A stretch of 64,000 nt of DNA from the NCBI GenBank assembly GCA_023238725.1, contig CM041546.1:17251492-17315491 (forward strand), written 5' to 3'. The notes below the pieces were generated by a model. That model did no database searches. It saw only the letters and a program-made list of their open reading frames with translations, and was not told the DNA's origin. This DNA comes from Scortum barcoo (taxonomy: Eukaryota > Chordata > Actinopteri > Centrarchiformes > Terapontidae). Made by a program: the position numbers and the translations under genes. Shown piece after piece: positions 24,951 to 38,487 of the stretch; position 1 is the stretch's first letter; the number at the start of each line of letters is the position of its first letter.

Positions 24951-27900
24951 TAATTCAGGCTTATTTAATCAGTCTCTCTGGATGAATATCAGTTTGATCT
25001 TAATTAAAATAATTCTGACAAAAAGTAGCAAGGAAAATGGTTTTAAAAAGCTTCACAGAGAGACGAAAACACAACTATTATTATAATTTATTTTTATTAT
25101 TAAACAAAATTTGAATGTAAAGGAGAGATAAAGAATTAGAAATCTCGGCATGCACCTAAAATAACATTTTTCCACACCTAAAATATTGCAGCAAAATACT
25201 GGGCGTTATATGGTTGTGAGTGACGCTAGTACTTACGTACTCTGCTTTAACTATTTGGTCAAGTAGTAGTTTGATTTTCATGATGTCTGACCATATTTTA
25301 CTGCAGTAGTAGTAACAGCGGCAGTCTAGTAGTAAGTGGTAAGTTTGGACACTTTAAAGGGCCCCTTTCAGCTCTTTCAGTTTCAAGTGTTAATGAACTC
25401 ATTAGCCTCTGGATGAGAAAAACACGCCAGCCTTATAGAGACGTTTGTGGAAGGTTGAAATGCAGCCAGGCTCCTTTACACCATGGAGGATGTTACTTGT
25501 GATTAACACCCTGGACAGTTCCAGAACATCTGTGGGAGGCGAATCACGGTCGAGTGAAACATAAACAATATCGGTCAGAGAGAAAAAGCATGACTGGAGC
25601 TGTGTAATCCATGCACCATGCAGGGGAAGGGGATGAGAAAGAGCAGCAGAGAGAATGAAGGAGCAGAGGCAGGAAAGGTGGAGTAAAAGTGAAAAACCAA
25701 GATTGCAAAAACCAAGATTTATAACCTTATTATCTCCTAATGTGCCCCTCAGCGGCACTTAAATTGTTTCAGTTTTAAGTGCACCACCAAAATAGTGGTT
25801 GCATCAGATATAATGATTATTTATATGTTATTAAATGAAATAATCATAATGATGTCCTCCTGCGTAGCATCTGGATGTGACAGAGAGTGAACTAATTTAT
25901 TTTGTCATTACAAATCCTTCTCAGCTGCAGGGCTCATGTTCACAGGAGACATCGCTCAGACTGGACTTCATCCGTGTGTGTACAATCAGCCAATTAATTT
26001 ATTTTTATCTGGGAAAAATATTAGGGAATATCTAACAGAGGAAGAATGTTGTCATGACACACCACTTGTGATACATCAAGAAACATCAGTGTTTGGCATG
26101 ACCCGTGTTCAACAATTCTCACTGGATGGGCCAACAGTGTGTCTGGGCAGGGTCGTTTTTTGTAACATTTTCTATGAAAACCAGTTCTTGTTTAGTGAGT
26201 TATGAAAGTGGTTATTGATACAAATTATGTTGTTTTTGTGATGATAATGATGGTAAAATGGTAAAATGACAGCCCATGAAACTGCAAACTTGTTCTTTCA
26301 CTATTTTTGCTGGAATTGTTCTGTATGTTTTTGTTTATTATCTAATATTAATCTCATTTTATGTTGCTGCATAAATATATGGTGAAACATTTCAATTTCC
26401 CTTTGAGTATCATTTGGTGTGAATTATAATCTTAATTCAGAATTACTTTACATGAGTACTTGTGTTATTGTTTCTGGCTCCATTCTTGAACATATTGTGT
26501 ATTACTGCCTCAAGATTTACTTGGGAGGCTTCCAATAATTAGAACATTCATTTCAGTGCATCGCAATGCAAAACTGTGTAACCTAGTCACAGACATGAGC
26601 ATTAATCAAGTTTTTGATTTGATCAATGGACTGAACATTAGGTGTTGCTCTAAGATGTTGACAATCATGAAAAATGAGAACTGTGTTCTTCTGATACAGG
26701 GAATAGGAAGAATAGAAAATACATTTTCAAGTGTCTCTGATTATTTACAATGTAAACCCTTCCAAATCCAAAAACATCTAATATGTGATTCCACTCTTGA
26801 TACTCTTATCATTAGAGAACTGTAGCATGTTTATAATAGCACAAATAAGGGAAAACTAATTTCTGTCTAATTCCGTCTAGTTCTGTCTGCAACCAAACTG
26901 AAACAACATCTATCTAAAGATTATTGGATAAAATCTTTCTTCTGACAAACTTAACAGATGTTAGCATTCCCACTTTGATCCTCAATCCATCACCACTAAA
27001 CATGGAAAGAGATTGCACTGATACTTGCACAGATATTAAAACTCCATCCAATATGGCTTTTACAGGCTCACGTTTTATTTTACATATTTGTTTTATGGGG
27101 GACTGCACTGTTAAATTTGGCCAAATGGTGGTATCTGATTTCATTTGAAGCACTTCACTGTTACTTGCAGGCCAGGTGTCAAATTCATTTTGATTATATG
27201 AAATTTACCATCGGACAGATGAGCATTCAGTCATAAAGATCTTTACCCATGTCACAGTGGCATAGTCCATAAAGCAAAGAGTTTCCCAACTCATAATAAT
27301 TTTCGATAGATGCAAACTTGATATCATAATTTACTTTCTAATAGAGTCGGAGGAATAATGAGAAAGTATAAAATAAAATAAACATATTCATTACAGAGTG
27401 CCTCGGAGGATTGTCTCAAGCTGGTTTCTGGAGGGTATGAAAATGAAAACAAGATTTAGTGATATGAGACCGTCTGGAATCTCGGCAACAACTAGCAGCC
27501 AACTTGTCTGTTCACATGTTTCTTTTTATGATCAATGGAGTAAATGTTAACTGGCGATTAGCTGCGCCTTCATCAATTTTGCATAAAATCCCTGAGAGCT
27601 CTTGCTTTATGTTCCAATAGCTAATATAGATCATCTTCTTGTGCACCTGCCAGAGCACAACTGCAGGTTTATAGCACTGACCTCCATGACCGCGCTTACC
27701 TTAAAATACCTTTGCTTTGCTTTTTCTATGAAGGTGTAATGATCAACGTGCACCCAGCAGTGCTGCGGTAGGGTAAAATACCCCACATGTTACGTCTCAG
27801 TGTTTGACTGGTTCACAGTTTTGAGCCAGGGCAGATATCACGCTCCTATGGGTGGATAAGCCTAAACATTAAAGAGCTGAAAGAGCCTATATAGCTCAAT

Positions 27901-28153
27901 ATAGCTGAAGGAAACTGCAGATTCAGGTGATAATTCTTTGCTGGCTTTGGCATCAGAAAAATCCTCTGTACACATTTGAATTTCTCCTTTAATTGGCTGT
28001 TAATCTAATGCAACTTTTAAGTTCATTTATTTATGTCTCAATCCACCCACCTGTGGTCACTGGTTGGAATGTGAAGTGTGTTTTAGTAATACAGGTCGCT
28101 GATTTTCATATAAAGGGATGTTTTTATTGACCTCTAGGGGCAGCAAACACATC
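24951..28153. other. Intergenic, no gene seen
   Basis: AT-rich non-coding DNA without recognisable exons, RNA genes or clear repeat termini. Paired sense/antisense frames near 26914-27153 are mirror images of the same stop-poor stretch. Confidence 0.55.
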
Positions 28154-28157
28154 TTAA

Positions 28158-28392
28158 AGAGTAAGTTAACATGCACTGAAAATCTTTTTTTTTTTTTTTT
28201 GCTGACCTCCAGTGGTTAAACATGTTACCCTCCTGCAATATTAGAAGTGTCTTGAAGCTGGTGTCAGTACACCATGACATCACTGTTGGGTGCAAAAGAG
28301 TGCATGTCAGACCACACCCAACCACATCCATCAGTGATGCTTTCAGAAAGGGCAGTGAAACACTGCCTTTCAGTCTTTTGTAAAGTTAATCT
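28158..28392. mobile_element. TTAA-flanked miniature transposon (MITE), Kolobok/piggyBac-like
   Basis: TTAA at 28154-28157 and again at 28393-28396 bracket a 235-bp segment. Its ends are imperfect inverted repeats: the left end begins AGAGTAAGTTAAC and the right end, reverse-complemented, begins AGATTAACTTTAC (10 of 13 match). The interior has a long T-tract (28184-28200). TTAA duplication with AG-starting termini fits a non-autonomous Kolobok-type element. The short, degenerate termini keep the confidence moderate. Confidence 0.5.
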
Positions 28393-28396
28393 TTAA

Positions 28397-31300
28397 GCAG
28401 CATCTGTATCACAAATGCCACATAAGAAGATATTCTGTTTACAGTGCACCCACAAAAACTGCAGGCAGAGAGGGTTCATCACATCAAAGCAAAAAGAAAG
28501 ACTGCAGATACACAAAACGGTAATACTGTCCAAAAGATCAAATGTTGTCCTCTCCGTTGCAGTAAAATAGGGCCAGGCATCCTGAAAAATGTTTTATAAC
28601 CTAAAGTCTATGACTTTCTAAATACAGCATGTGAAGGACACTTCTGTTTTAAGAAGTTTAAGCAGAGTGCCTACAATGTCTACGTTTCACATCTGGATCC
28701 TCCAAACATCTGTTGCAGTCAAGCTATTCACCTTATATACTTGCAGGCCTCTTTTACTCTTTGGCTCATTGATGATACATCTCAAATCTTCATGACATGA
28801 GACTGTCTTTCACCTGGTCCGAGTGAACACTGGCTAATGTCCTAAAAAAAGAAAAAAAAAGTATCTTTACCGTAATTCAAATCATACGGGCAAAGATCAA
28901 ATTGCAGATGAGTATTTAGAATCCTTTGTAGTGAGTGAATTAAATTTGTTTACTTTGGGACTTTATCCTCAGTTGAAATCTTAGAGCAGCTCACCTGGTT
29001 CAAATTGTCTGAGAATAACACAAAATGTTTATGTGTCATCCAAGAAGGCGTTCCGAAGGGAAATTTAAAATAAATTAACATGATTTCTCTCCTAAAATAA
29101 GGGGTATTTACTTTCAAGACCTATTTTTTTCCTGAATAAAAAAGCATCCGAATTGGTTGTCGATTTAAGGTCGATTTGGGTGTGTATAGTGTGTAGGCTA
29201 CCTTGTAAAGAGCTAGGAGCGACTGGAATTGCACATCCTTTCAAAGTAACCACATGCCTTGCGTGTATAAAAATAAGGTGATATTCCAGTTGTTCATTTG
29301 AGGACCAATATGGCAAACACATGTTGGCAGCGGCTAACTCTCCGGGCACGTTGTTTCAAATGTGATCAATCTTTATTTTCAAGTAGTGGGAAGAGTTTCA
29401 AAGAAAAAGCTTCCCATAACATTCGAGCTACACATATATCTTCTATTCACTTGACAGGATGGCTTTTATTTAAGTGTTCTCAATCATAATGTTGATGTTG
29501 AATAAAGTGGTGTGATAAATTGCTGTGTGCATGATGTTTATGGCTATTCAGATGGCAATGAATGCATTGCAGGTCCAAAAATGGAAGAGTTCCCCTCTAT
29601 AGTAAACATGGCTTTGATAGGGTTTCAGAAGTAGCACAGTTACAGTAAAGGCTGAGGTTCAGCTGGAGAATTATTTTTGAAATGCAATCCCTTACCATAT
29701 ACAAAATATTACATTTTACAAATACAACATGCAGTTATTTAGACATTTTTAGAATATGACTGGGGCAGTTTAAAAGATATAGTAAGTAAACATTTTGTCT
29801 CCAAACAAATGATGTAGTCACCCATTAAGCCACAGTCACAATTATATAGCATTTACTGCCACAAAACACCGCTTCTTCATAACCAATAGATAATAATCAT
29901 ACCAGCTCTTTATTTTTTCTTCTTTTTTCCTTCTTTTCTCTCTTTTATATACCCGAGAGCCATGAATCTTGAGAAATATCTTTTCATCTTTACCCAAGAT
30001 TGCTGCATATTTGTGTCAAATCATACCTGTGAAAGAAACTACAGTAAAAATGCAATAAGATATTTATTGTAAAATAATAAAATTCATGAAGTATTGCAGC
30101 AGGAGGCGTAGAGAACTCTCCACATGTCTATTTCTGTGTACTTAAGAGAGGGCAGTCATCAAGAGACTCATTCACTCACACAGATTCCTCAGGGGCTGGG
30201 TACCTCTACATCAATATGACAACTTTTTGACCCCAAATGGTCTTCCTCAGGTGAGGGGGTGAACACATGTGTGAACAGTGTACTTTGATGAACCACAAAG
30301 CACTGTGTAGGTATTGTCTTAAGAAATCCAGATACATGAAGTTGTATGTAACTGAATCCATACGTTGTTCACACATCATTCTACATGTACATTTTCATTT
30401 GATCCTAAGATCCCTGTAGTGGCCAATCTTTAGCATCTTGTTAGTGGTCTCCAGCTATGTTCATAGATCTAGGATTACAACATATAACCATCCATCTCTC
30501 AACACCGTAGCAAAAATAGTGTGTGTTCTTGGCCGATTGCTGTGTCTGCACTTCACCAGGAGTAGACAAAAAGACTGGTGATACAGTAAACAACAAGCAA
30601 CAGTTGAGGATATGTTTCTTTGTTTACTTATAATGTTACAATAGGGCTGCAAAGCGGTAATTATCTCTCTTTTTTTGAAATTCTGTGATCAAAGTTGTCT
30701 GTCTACTGCTGTTTGTCAAACAGAGAAATTTCTGAACCCTGTGATTATTTTAGTACTTCTGACAGTCCATTAAAGTGGTTGTACTTGCCTGGAGTCATAG
30801 CCAGAGAGTCAGATCATGGTTCCAAACACCAAACAATTTCTTTTTCTTCAGACAAACTGTAGGCTTTTATTTTGAATCTCATTATTGTTCTCTCAGGCTT
30901 TTTAAGCCTTGTCAGTGATAAAACTGATCTACTGGGTTAATCACATTAGTCTGGTTTTACTTTAAAGTCTTACTTTTGGATTTTGTGTTTCTTTTTTTTT
31001 TTATTGCAAAGAATATCTCACAGAAACAGAAATATTTGAATGAATCCTGTGAAAGGTTGAGACAAACATCTACTCTCTGGTTATCCAATCAATTAGATTT
31101 ATCTCAGTCAACAGCATCTCATGTCATGACTTAGTCACATGTGTAAAAATTATTAAGATCCAATTTGGTAGTTGTGCAGCAGCATTTCTGTCCACTAAGC
31201 ACCAAGTTAGATATTTGCCATTTTGCTCGAAAATTATTTGGAGCGTCACCTCTTTATTGTGGAAGGTGCCTCGGGCTGTCCATCTGTCTATGAGTTTCAT

Positions 31301-34300
31301 TCCAACATTGGTAAAAAATTCCAGCCAAAGTTGTGGCTATTTGGTATGACGCTTTAGAAATAGAAAACATGACTCCCTGTGTGAGATTTTAATTTTGCCC
31401 AGACCTTCATTTTGATGAATTAAGGCAGTTGGTGACAGTGAGTGGGAACTAGTTGTACTATGTAATAACACACTGCATTTGATTCACATTTTGAGCTGCC
31501 CAGAGGATTTAATGCTGATGAAAGGCTCAACTTTGATAATGAATAATATATTGGACAAGTACACAGAGTACTTCCCTCATATTTTAGAGTTCCCTGCCAA
31601 TGATTTTATTTTGTCCTGTCTTTTGGTCCTAACCGGCATATTATTACTAAAGTTACATTGTAATAGTTGAATTTATTACCACATCACAAACACCTTGTTC
31701 AGACAGTTTCTTATCTTATCTTAAAGCATCTGATGACTGTTTAATCACTGTGTATTGTGTGTATTGTAACTGAGCTACAGTTTGTGTGTACTCTGGACAT
31801 AATAGCGCGGGGTCATGAGGATGTCTGCACAGTTGACTGGGGAGATAATTTGAAGTTGGAGCAAACCTCAGCTGCGGTTTTGTCAGGCATTTGAAGGGAA
31901 CTGAACGGGGTAAAGATCTGTTGGATGAGGAGTTTGTGACACGTTACAGTGCAGTATGGCGTGCATACAAAAACCCAGTTTAACTCGACCACTTACGTCT
32001 GACATGTCCTGCAAGAATTGTTAGGTTTTAAATCATTTTGCATGTGAAAATAAATGTCAGGAGAAATAATTGCCTTAAAAACAAATACAAACAAGCCAAG
32101 ATAACTCATACACACAAACACTACAAACACTAAAACAGAGAAAAACAGAAATAAATGTGGTTAAAATGTATTTTTTTGAATGGGCATTCTTTGATTCTTT
32201 CTTTTTAATAGATATTATGTATTTTTAATTGATTAAAACTTGTCTTTTCCTTCTCAGTTGACTGTCTATTTTACCCCCAAATTATTCAGAACCCTTAAAA
32301 TAGTTTTTATACTTGAGACCATAAAAAGTTTTGGCATGCCACTATTTTACTTGCAAAAACAGTATAAATGGAGCTACAAAGACGCTTGTGGAAAGCGGGT
32401 GATCAAGATGAAAGAGCTTGCTGACATGCAGGGTATTTCAGTAGGGAGTAAATTCCATTTTGTGATATTATCTTGAGATTTCCAGTGTTTTAGAGGCAAA
32501 TTAAAGTGTCTTGTGTATGAAATACGACACCATTATCTTTCCCCTTTATATTTATGAAAGACAGGATGAACAATGATCCTGTCTGATCCCTGATTTGTTT
32601 TCACATATGTAGGCTCGGAGGTGAAGCCCAACTTGTCATGTACACGTTCAAATCTGTATTTTGTTTCGTTTAAAAACTGTATTATATGCTGTTTAAATGA
32701 TGACTAATGTATTATATGGTTTTAAAATCAGCCCTTTTTGATTTATCCTTTTTTGGGAGGACAGTGGTATTATTTTCATTTTTGGATGATGGATTTGATA
32801 AACATCGGTATATCTTTTTCTGACGTTCTCACTGTTCTGCACAGTCACAATGTTGGAGTCATAAACCTATCATTAGTCATCATTAATCCCTGGGTCTCTC
32901 TTTAAGCTGGCTGCTCTGCAGTCTACCCTGGAGGTATTACATTGCCCATAACTACCCTTGGCTTTTAGGCTATGACAGAAATTATGACCTTAATAAAGTC
33001 AACTTTGCAATATTTGCATGCATAAGCATCTTATAACTGACACAAAAAGACTGTCTGGCTCTGTTTTAGGGCTCCCTCGGGCCATCTCTTGGCAGGCAGA
33101 GGATGTCTTCATGAATTAACAGGCCGTTGCAGTGACTTGAAAATGCTTTAAGAATGAAATCCAACTGGCCAGTTCAGAGGTGCCACTTGTCAGTTACTGT
33201 CTTCATGTAAAAATAGAAGCGTTACATGTCATATATGGTGAGATTCCTTCTGTTTTGCATTCATTACTTTTAATATTCTACAAAAGATAAATATTTAGGT
33301 CAGAATTTACAAGTCATATATATAAGGTATATGTAGATGTATAGCAGAATATTGTAGGAGGTATATCTTGCATTTTTACACCTAAATAATAAGCAAATAA
33401 AACTTACATCAAACTCAAAATGCCCGCACGCTTGACTAAGTCACTTCACATTAAAGCTACAGCTACATTTCTGTTTGGCTCTGATGGCAGACGTTAGACT
33501 GCATCACGGGCCATCATAAAGATGAAGTGATGATGTGCTATTTTCAGGGCTCTGGTTCTGTTTATTTCTTGGCGACCAGACATAAAAAACAAACTGCCTG
33601 CACTGTAACTTAATTCTCATGATAAATCCTTCAGCAGGATATGTGTAGCTGAATGTGGCTGGTGTTTATCCAGTAGTCCTTCTCATCGTAACATTGTTGA
33701 TGAATGTCACAGTCGCAAAACAAAGAATGCTGGTCTGCGTGATCTCCAACAATTGTTGTTTATGGCCCCCTGTTGGATAACCAGGAAATTTCCTGATTTT
33801 TAACACCTACTGTATGTGCAAATGTATACTGATTATATGTCAATGTGAACATCAGCTCCAAAGGACTCTGATTTGTTTGGCTTTTAATGATTTCGGTACT
33901 CACTTTTGTAGAAATATATGTGTTTAGATTAAAATCATCTTTAAATGTGTCATTCAAGTAATTTGAAGTCAGGCTTTTTTTTTTTTCAAGATTAACTGGT
34001 TAAATAAAAGTTGCATACATTTGTAGTAAATATGTAAGTAAATATGGGCCCTGGTGTTTTTTTACATGCTTATGCAAAATGAAAATGGGAAGAAACTGGA
34101 GAAACTGAAGTCACTTCCAGATGCATTTGGAGGCTCATCTGTGTTTGTCTTTTATGGTGGCATAAAATAAAGTCATTTTATTGAATTGACTTGGAGCGGG
34201 CTTCAGTTTGTGTTGTTTTATCTTTGAGCTTCCTCTCCAGGATAAAGGCCCAGCAGAGACAGAACAAATCACACCGTCAAAGGGGGGGGAATACGTGTGA

Positions 34301-34422
34301 ATTTGCATACAATATAAGTTATTTAAGAGCAACACTTACATGAGTCCACCGCAGGTTTTTCATCTCTCAGTGAGAATTTGAGGGGTGGGGCCTGTAATGC
34401 CCGCTGGCAGTTGTGGGGTTTG
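28397..34422. other. Intergenic, no gene seen
   Basis: Non-coding DNA with polypyrimidine stretches (for example 29924-29948) and homopolymers. No exon with family similarity and no tRNA A/B boxes were recognised. Confidence 0.55.
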
Positions 34423-34423
34423 G

Positions 34424-34431
34424 ATGCAAAT
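34424..34431 (+). promoter_or_regulatory. POU octamer motif ATGCAAAT
   Basis: A perfect octamer in TTTGGATGCAAATATCACGG. It lies about 430 bp upstream of the candidate TATA box at 34858, in a segment with more CpG than its surroundings. A single 8-mer is weak evidence by itself. Confidence 0.25.
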
Positions 34432-34552
34432 ATCACGGCTTTGTAACTCTACTCGCCTGAGCTGGATGCAGTTCGACGCTCCAAAGTGGATTTAAAAAGC
34501 GCAACTCGCAGGAGCCTCAGTGCAAACACGTCCTGACTGAAGACGGCGAAAT

Positions 34553-34602
34553 TAAAAAAAAAAAAAAGAAAAAAAAAAAAGAAAAGAAAAAAAAAAGAAA
34601 AA
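34553..34602. repeat. A-rich simple repeat
   Basis: Roughly 50 bases of adenine interrupted only by single guanines, followed by a T-tract at 34632-34643. Confidence 0.9.
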
Positions 34603-34857
34603 GTCTGAGTGACTAAAATCATCGGAATAAGTTTTTTTTTTTTCATGATCATGATCTTTTAGTGGAGGGATTTTATTTGCAATTTCAATGCACGCTTCCT
34701 GCCGCGTGCACAGCCCTGCGAGGGAGCTGCCTCGAAATTGTGACAGATGTGAAAGGAATGAAATCATATGTCCGCTTAAATGATGACAGAGAAAAGTTGC
34801 ATGGGGGTATCCTGTAGGAGGAGTTCTTTGTGACCAAACAACTAACGGATTTTCCCT

Positions 34858-34930
34858 TATAAAAAAGGAGAAATTGAGTCCCGACCGCTCAATGAACAGC
34901 GTTATTCGGGGACCCCGATGTAGCCTGCAG
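34858..34930 (+). promoter_or_regulatory. Candidate TATA promoter and non-coding leader exon
   Basis: TATAAAAAA at 34858-34866 is followed about 30 bases later by CTCAATGAACAGC, a plausible start region. About 40 bases further comes a strong 5' splice consensus, CTGCAG|gtgggt at 34930/34931. The only recognisable downstream gene on this strand is RSPO1 (ATG at 39690), so this may be a distal untranslated first exon. In mammals RSPO1 has several 5' non-coding exons. No transcript evidence is available here, and the combination could arise by chance. Confidence 0.3.
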
Positions 34931-35139
34931 GTGGGTTGATTCTCATTTCACATTTTATTATACGGATTACTTGATCTAAGGCTTTTGTACTTCAGTTAGC
35001 GGCTTTTATTTTTTAGGAATAAATAAACTAATTTGGGGTTTAACTTTCTTGTAACGAATCTAGGAAAATGTTTATGTAAAAGTTATTTTATTGTATCTTA
35101 AACAAACATATATGTGTAATTTTTTAATGTTTTAGTTGC

Positions 35140-35186
<47 letters not shown>

Positions 35187-35187
35187 T
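35140..35187. repeat. (TTA)n microsatellite, about 16 copies
   Basis: An uninterrupted TTA/ATT triplet run, about 200 bp downstream of the candidate leader exon. Confidence 0.97.
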
Positions 35188-35476
35188 TAGTGTTTTTTGT
35201 TTGTTTTTTTACCTTTCGGGAGAATTTAAACGGGAGACCCAAAGTGCCCCATTTCCAGCCATCATGAGTGCTGTAAGTTTTTCCTGAAATACATTTGCAA
35301 ACTCCCAACACTGAACCAAAGGAGTGTAATAACACTGAGAATTCATTTTAGCACATCACAATCTGCTAGGTCTACTGTTATACTGGTTAAAGTGAACTTC
35401 AGAGTGGGAGAGAGTTTACATACTGTTTTTTTTTTCACTCACTACCATTACATTCTACAGCATCTATCCATCTCAT

Positions 35477-35498
35477 ACACACACACACACACACACAC
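35477..35498. repeat. (AC)11 microsatellite
   Basis: Eleven perfect AC dinucleotides. Confidence 0.97.
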
Positions 35499-38487
35499 TC
35501 CTTGTCATCCTCCAGAGCTACATAAATGTCAGCCTCCCCAGCTTCAAAGTGACAGGCTGGGAAGGGATTTAGAAAAACAACAGGATAGTAACGTGACGGC
35601 AGAGATGCTGGACAGGAGACAGGTGGGGATCTGCGCTTGATTTTCCATCCCCCTGAAGACCAGCACAATGCAAACAGCTGTAATCCAGCATGGTGTGCGA
35701 GCCTCCGAGGCAAAGCTGAACCGTGCTCAGCTAAGCTGTTCAGGATCAACCCTCTGACCGCTGGAGCTGTGCGGGCTTTGGCCCTACATTAGCACTTATA
35801 AACAGGGAGTTCGGTGGTGGTTTGGTTGGAGGAAGAGGCCCACTGATGCTCCTCTCTTGCTCCCAGTGTGTTGCGACTGCTGCGCATTTGACCTCTCGCC
35901 ACCTGAACTCTTCCTGCTGCAGAGCAGAGGAAGTGATTATCAAAACGGTTGAGGCTCCTGTGGGTGCTGGTGGTGCAGCCAGGTGTTTCTCCACACTCTC
36001 CAGATCGCTGAGGCAGACAGGCGACTTATCATCCCCACATTTAGATTAAAAGGTGTTGAGAGCAGCGGTGCTTGCTTAAGGACGGTCTGCTTTTTTTACA
36101 ATAGCTTCATTTAATCATCTCTTTAACGTTCTTCCTCTACTTCTGCTCTTACTGTGGGCTTGGCTCGCACCACTAGGGCTTATGGCTGGGAGGCACAAAT
36201 CAGGGATTTTACAAATATCAAAATAAAATGAACATGAATGGTCACTAGGATGAGGTGAAATCACCCTCAAATTCCTGTTGCTTTCTTCGCTGCACACAGG
36301 AGTGGCCAGATTTGGAAAGCAATATGTGCTCATTTGAAAGCCAGAATTTACCGCTAATTGTACTTTTGGACTCCGTGAGGCAGATACAACTTAAAAATAA
36401 TTTCATTTTTAAAACAAGAGGGGTTTGAGGTTTGCATGGGGCCACATGTTGCAGGGAAATGTTGGCGCAAACATAAACATTTGGTCACTCTCATGTGAGG
36501 AAAAAGATGTTACGACTCATGAACTCACAGTGAAATCTATGAAGGCTGTGCTTTTTTTCTTTTCTTTGGCTTCTGTGTCTCTGACTTGTTGCGCTTTGCA
36601 AATGCTACTATTGTTCCTTTAAGCGGCTCAATCTGAACTTCATAGAGGCATTTTGGCACAGGTTACACACATTTTGTCCTGCTCTTAAATATGTGTCAAA
36701 AAGCCATTGGGTTCAGTCACAGGCAGAAAGTTCATTGACAGGTTGCATTTGTAACTCTGAGCTCAGAGTTGTGGCACCTTCTCAAGTTCAATAAATTCCC
36801 ATTGTGGGAGCTCCCTTTCAGTGTCTGAATAATTGATAGATCAAACTTAGGCCATACAAAGGGGGCAATTTAATCTCCTGACTATTTGATGAGCAGGGCT
36901 TAGTTTCATTGGGCTAAGCTGAATGTGGCTGACAGCGAGGAAAGGCACTCAGTTAAATGGATGACAGAGCAGAGACAAAGAACTTTCAAAACATACAGGT
37001 GCCACAGTTGCCTGGCGAGATGACTGCGGTGTGGCATGTTAAAAAAGGGCCCTGGGGTGCAGATGGGCGAAGAGTACAACAATCAGTTTTCTCAGTAAGT
37101 TAACAGCCCGATCCCGTCTCTTATCTCCATGCTGTATGAGAGCAGATATGGATGAGCTGAGGTGGGCTTTTGGCAGGTTGCACAAAGTCGTGGGCGTGCT
37201 GGGTTATGAAAGAGTCTCTGGCACATGTCTTGAGTTACTCAGTGCTGGAAAGGTTGCGTTCTGAGTGATCCAGAGACGTCCCATTCTCCAATCATCACTC
37301 TCTAGGGTAACCAACAGGTGCTGCAGAAGACTGGCTGCGCCACTTTTTTGGCTCTTTCCTGTAAATATGACTTTAGCCGAGAGGTGCGAGTGACATTGTG
37401 AGTCATTAAGTGTTAAGAAGTAAACAGACTTACTGGTACAGGGAAGAGAGTCTGAAGTGTTTCCCAATTAGGAGAAGTAGCCCTGTCCTCTGTGAGGTGG
37501 AAAGCAGTGTAATGGATTTGTAATGATTAGAAAAGGAGTTTCTTTTTTTCTGAATATGAGCCTTCAGGGTTAAGATTTTCTTATGGTTGTGTGTGTGTTA
37601 TTGTCTTGATTAACTGAGCACCAGTATGCTTCCTCAGACAACCCATTTATCATCGGCTCTACCAAACTCCATTTAGCTCAAGAAATAAGAAGTAATGTCT
37701 TTTATGTATGTAGGGATACTCTTTCTTGGTTTCAGTGCTGAAACGACAGACAAGGTGTTAGTCTTCATCATCAAGACTGGAAATCAACCTGAATTTATTT
37801 GCACCCATTTGTATAATTTAGAAATATAATGACAAATGGATGTGATATTCAGCATTTAAAAGATTGCATGTTATTTCTGGCATCCAGCGTAACTCTGTTC
37901 TGGGTGCTCAAAATATTTTGGGTCAGTCCAGTTAAAAAGGAATATGTTGAAATCTGAAATGATTATGTCCATTTTGATTTATACTTTAACAAAGAATGTA
38001 ATGTTGCCTGCTGAAATGTTTAGACGCACCAAATGGCATTGTCCTTAGTGTGATTCAGAGCCACAACCAACTCAACAGCCAAATATGGTCCTATTTTTCT
38101 TTATTGAGCTGCGAGGGAGGACCTCCCATCGCTCAGATCCTAACATGTTCTGTGTGTCCTCTTCACACAAGAGCTGTAAATACTGGTGGCGTATGACACT
38201 ATCTAAAAAAGATCTCAGCAACAAATATGACAGTACAAAGGCCCTCAGTCCGAGCGTGTGTTGCATCTCCCAGAGAGAGTTGACTTAACTGTATTTTCAA
38301 AGGATAAAAATGCTCAATTCGTCTTTCAAGTACAAATATAGCTTGAAATGCCACGACCCCGAAGTGTTTGTGCTTTTTAGTTTTTTTCTTCTATGGCTGA
38401 TCATTTGAAAGAGCCATTCTTGAGATTAGTTCTTCAGATTACAGATATGTCTAATGTTAAGGACTAAAACGTACGTATCCTACTTGA

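Larger units (their letters stand above)
34931..38487. other. Non-coding upstream region of RSPO1
   Basis: Contains a 48-bp (TTA)n tract, an (AC)n tract and a moderately CpG-containing stretch around 35800-36060. No coding exon was recognised. If the leader exon at 34889-34930 is real, this interval is an intron of RSPO1. Confidence 0.5.
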
